Source of the DNA: Actinomycetota bacterium
GTDB taxonomy: Bacteria; Actinomycetota; Thermoleophilia; Gaiellales; Gaiellaceae
Direction: 5' to 3'
Assembly: GCA_013812265.1 (NCBI GenBank)
Contig: JACCTQ010000333.1
Location: 1 to 7,037 of the forward strand
DNA length: 7,037 nucleotides
Shown here: positions 5,925 through 7,037 of the stretch, in pieces
Layout: every line of letters begins with the position of its first letter
Position numbering within the stretch: the stretch's first letter is position 1
Translations under genes and position numbers: made by a program
Notes under the pieces: model-generated
The model's input: only the letters and a program-made list of their open reading frames with translations
The model's database searches: none
What the model was told of the DNA's origin: nothing

Positions 5925-7037
5925 CTAGCTGGCAAGCGACCGCGCGGCACGGTAGCCGGTCGGCCGGGGCGACAGGCCGACGAGCGAATCGTCGAGCGAT
6001 GCGATCAGCGCGACTCGATCACCGTGCAGCAGAGCCTCGACGAGCGCTAGGCGAACCGCGTCGGCCGTCTCGGTGGTCGCCGGCTCACCAGCCGTAAGCG
6101 CTCGGAGCCGCCGCAGATGCCCGGCCCGGTCCCGGCCGGTGTCTCCCAACAGGATCGAGGCGCGGAGCGCCGCGGCAAAGAGTCCGTCAATGCCTCCGAG
6201 GAGTGCCGTAAGCGACTCGCGCAGCTGCTCGGAGCGAAAGGGCTCGGCCTGGAAGAGCGACAGCTCGAAGCGATCGAGCGCCTCCCCGAGCTCCGAGTCG
6301 TCGTCGCACACGCTGAGCCGGACAAGCAGGTCGGCCGCAAGACGTCCCCGCAGCGGGTCCAACCGCGTCGGCTCACCGGGGGGCTGGGTGGCGGCGATCG
6401 GCACGGCCGGACGAATCCCGTACGGGCGCCAGTCGAGGCGCTCGAAGATGACGGGACCGGTGGCCACCGCGCCGGCCGTCGCGAGCCGGATGGCAGTGAG
6501 GGCGTCCGCCAACTCCCCCGGGGCGTCTGGGGGCTCGGGTGCCCCGGCCCGGAGCGGCCGCTCGAGCTCGAGCACGAACGCCCGGTCGGCCTCGCGGCCG
6601 AAATCGGCCGGCAGCAGCCCGCCCGCCTCGGGCCAGTGCGCTGCGAGCTCTCCAGCTGCGGCCATGCGCAGGCGCAGTCCCGGGCCCAACTCGATCGTTC
6701 CTCCGGCGGAGACGCCCACGAGCGGCGCCAACGCCACGTACGAGTGCCGCCTGGCGAAGAGCGTTTCCTCGAACTCGCAGTACGCCCGGCGGAAAGCATC
6801 GTCGTCCCAGTCGAAGCCACCGCATGCTTCGGCCGTCCGCACGAGCAGCGGGAGCAGCACCGTTCGAAAGAGGGACCCGTCTGCACCGGCGTCATGACCG
6901 CGAGCGAAGATGGCTGCCTCGGGTCGTTCCTTCAACTCCTCCACCGCGAGACGCGCGTCTTCGAGCCGCTCCAGACGGCCGGCGCGCATCTCGACGAAGG
7001 CCTTTGCGAGCGGCCTGTACTCGTACAGTGCCGGCCG
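5925..7037 (-). CDS. hypothetical protein, 5' end outside window, C-terminus HEPN-like
   Basis: 370 residues are visible. The frame stays open to the right edge, so the ATG at 6989 is probably internal: upstream codons read LYEYRPLAKAFVEM and look like normal coding sequence. I do not recognise the protein. The first ~90 residues after 6989 are helical, with YCEFEETLFARR. A likely beta-rich stretch follows (VGVSAGGTIELGPGLRLRM), then an Ala-rich helix and ERLDWRPYGIRPAVPIAATQPPGEPTR, which looks conserved. The last ~110 residues are helical: LRESLTALLGGIDGLF, ALRASILLGDTGRDR and VRLALVEALLHGD. That order resembles ApeA-type HEPN domains (an alpha-helical fold often with RNase activity), but the catalytic R-X4-6-H spacing is not met: the nearest Arg is 9 residues before the His. 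There are no signal peptide or membrane segments in the visible part, so it is probably cytosolic. It is 88 bp upstream of the 73-residue gene on the same strand. Confidence 0.82.
   Translation of the reverse strand, partial: RPALYEYRPLAKAFVEMRAGRLERLEDARLAVEELKERPEAAIFARGHDAGADGSLFRTVLLPLLVRTAEACGGFDWDDDAFRRAYCEFEETLFARRHSYVALAPLVGVSAGGTIELGPGLRLRMAAAGELAAHWPEAGGLLPADFGREADRAFVLELERPLRAGAPEPPDAPGELADALTAIRLATAGAVATGPVIFERLDWRPYGIRPAVPIAATQPPGEPTRLDPLRGRLAADLLVRLSVCDDDSELGEALDRFELSLFQAEPFRSEQLRESLTALLGGIDGLFAAALRASILLGDTGRDRAGHLRRLRALTAGEPATTETADAVRLALVEALLHGDRVALIASLDDSLVGLSPRPTGYRAARSLAS

Overview
The window is GC-rich (roughly 70% by eye) chromosomal bacterial DNA. Three things suggest a high-GC actinobacterium, plausibly the Thermoleophilia (Gaiella/Solirubrobacter side): the GC content, the Soj-type ParA and actinobacterial-style FtsZ, and start codons that lie directly behind TANNNT -10 boxes, as in leaderless actinobacterial genes. 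The lineage is an inference. I see no rRNA, tRNA, CRISPR array, insertion sequence, attachment site or other sign of recent mobility.

Layout. (1) Positions 1-1556, minus: a gamma-glutamyltransferase-family Ntn-hydrolase, complete except for its last few residues, which run off the left edge. (2) Positions 1617-3239, plus: a polytopic membrane protein with a soluble C-terminal part, resembling GT-C/PTPS-related membrane proteins. It is divergent from the first gene across a 60-bp spacer. (3) Positions 3240-3314: a short convergent spacer with a GC-rich hairpin. (4) Positions 3315-4652 and 4624-5394, minus: an overlapping parA-ftsZ pair, each with a clear Shine-Dalgarno sequence. (5) Positions 5615-5836, minus: a 73-residue all-helical hypothetical protein behind its own apparent leaderless promoter. 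(6) Positions 5925-7037, minus: the C-terminal 370 codons of an unrecognised protein whose start is off the right edge. Its end is reminiscent of a HEPN domain.

The most interesting part is the parA-ftsZ pair. A Soj-type chromosome-positioning ATPase and an intact FtsZ are coupled by a 29-nt overlap, with no sepF, yggS, ftsQ or ftsA neighbour in view. This FtsZ carries a disordered, Pro/Glu/Arg-rich extension of about 110 residues at its N-terminus, while its usual C-terminal linker is only about 20 residues. That suggests segregation and division proteins made together, with the flexible tether moved to the other end of FtsZ. The helical small gene upstream on the same strand could belong to the same system, but only its position and orientation point that way.
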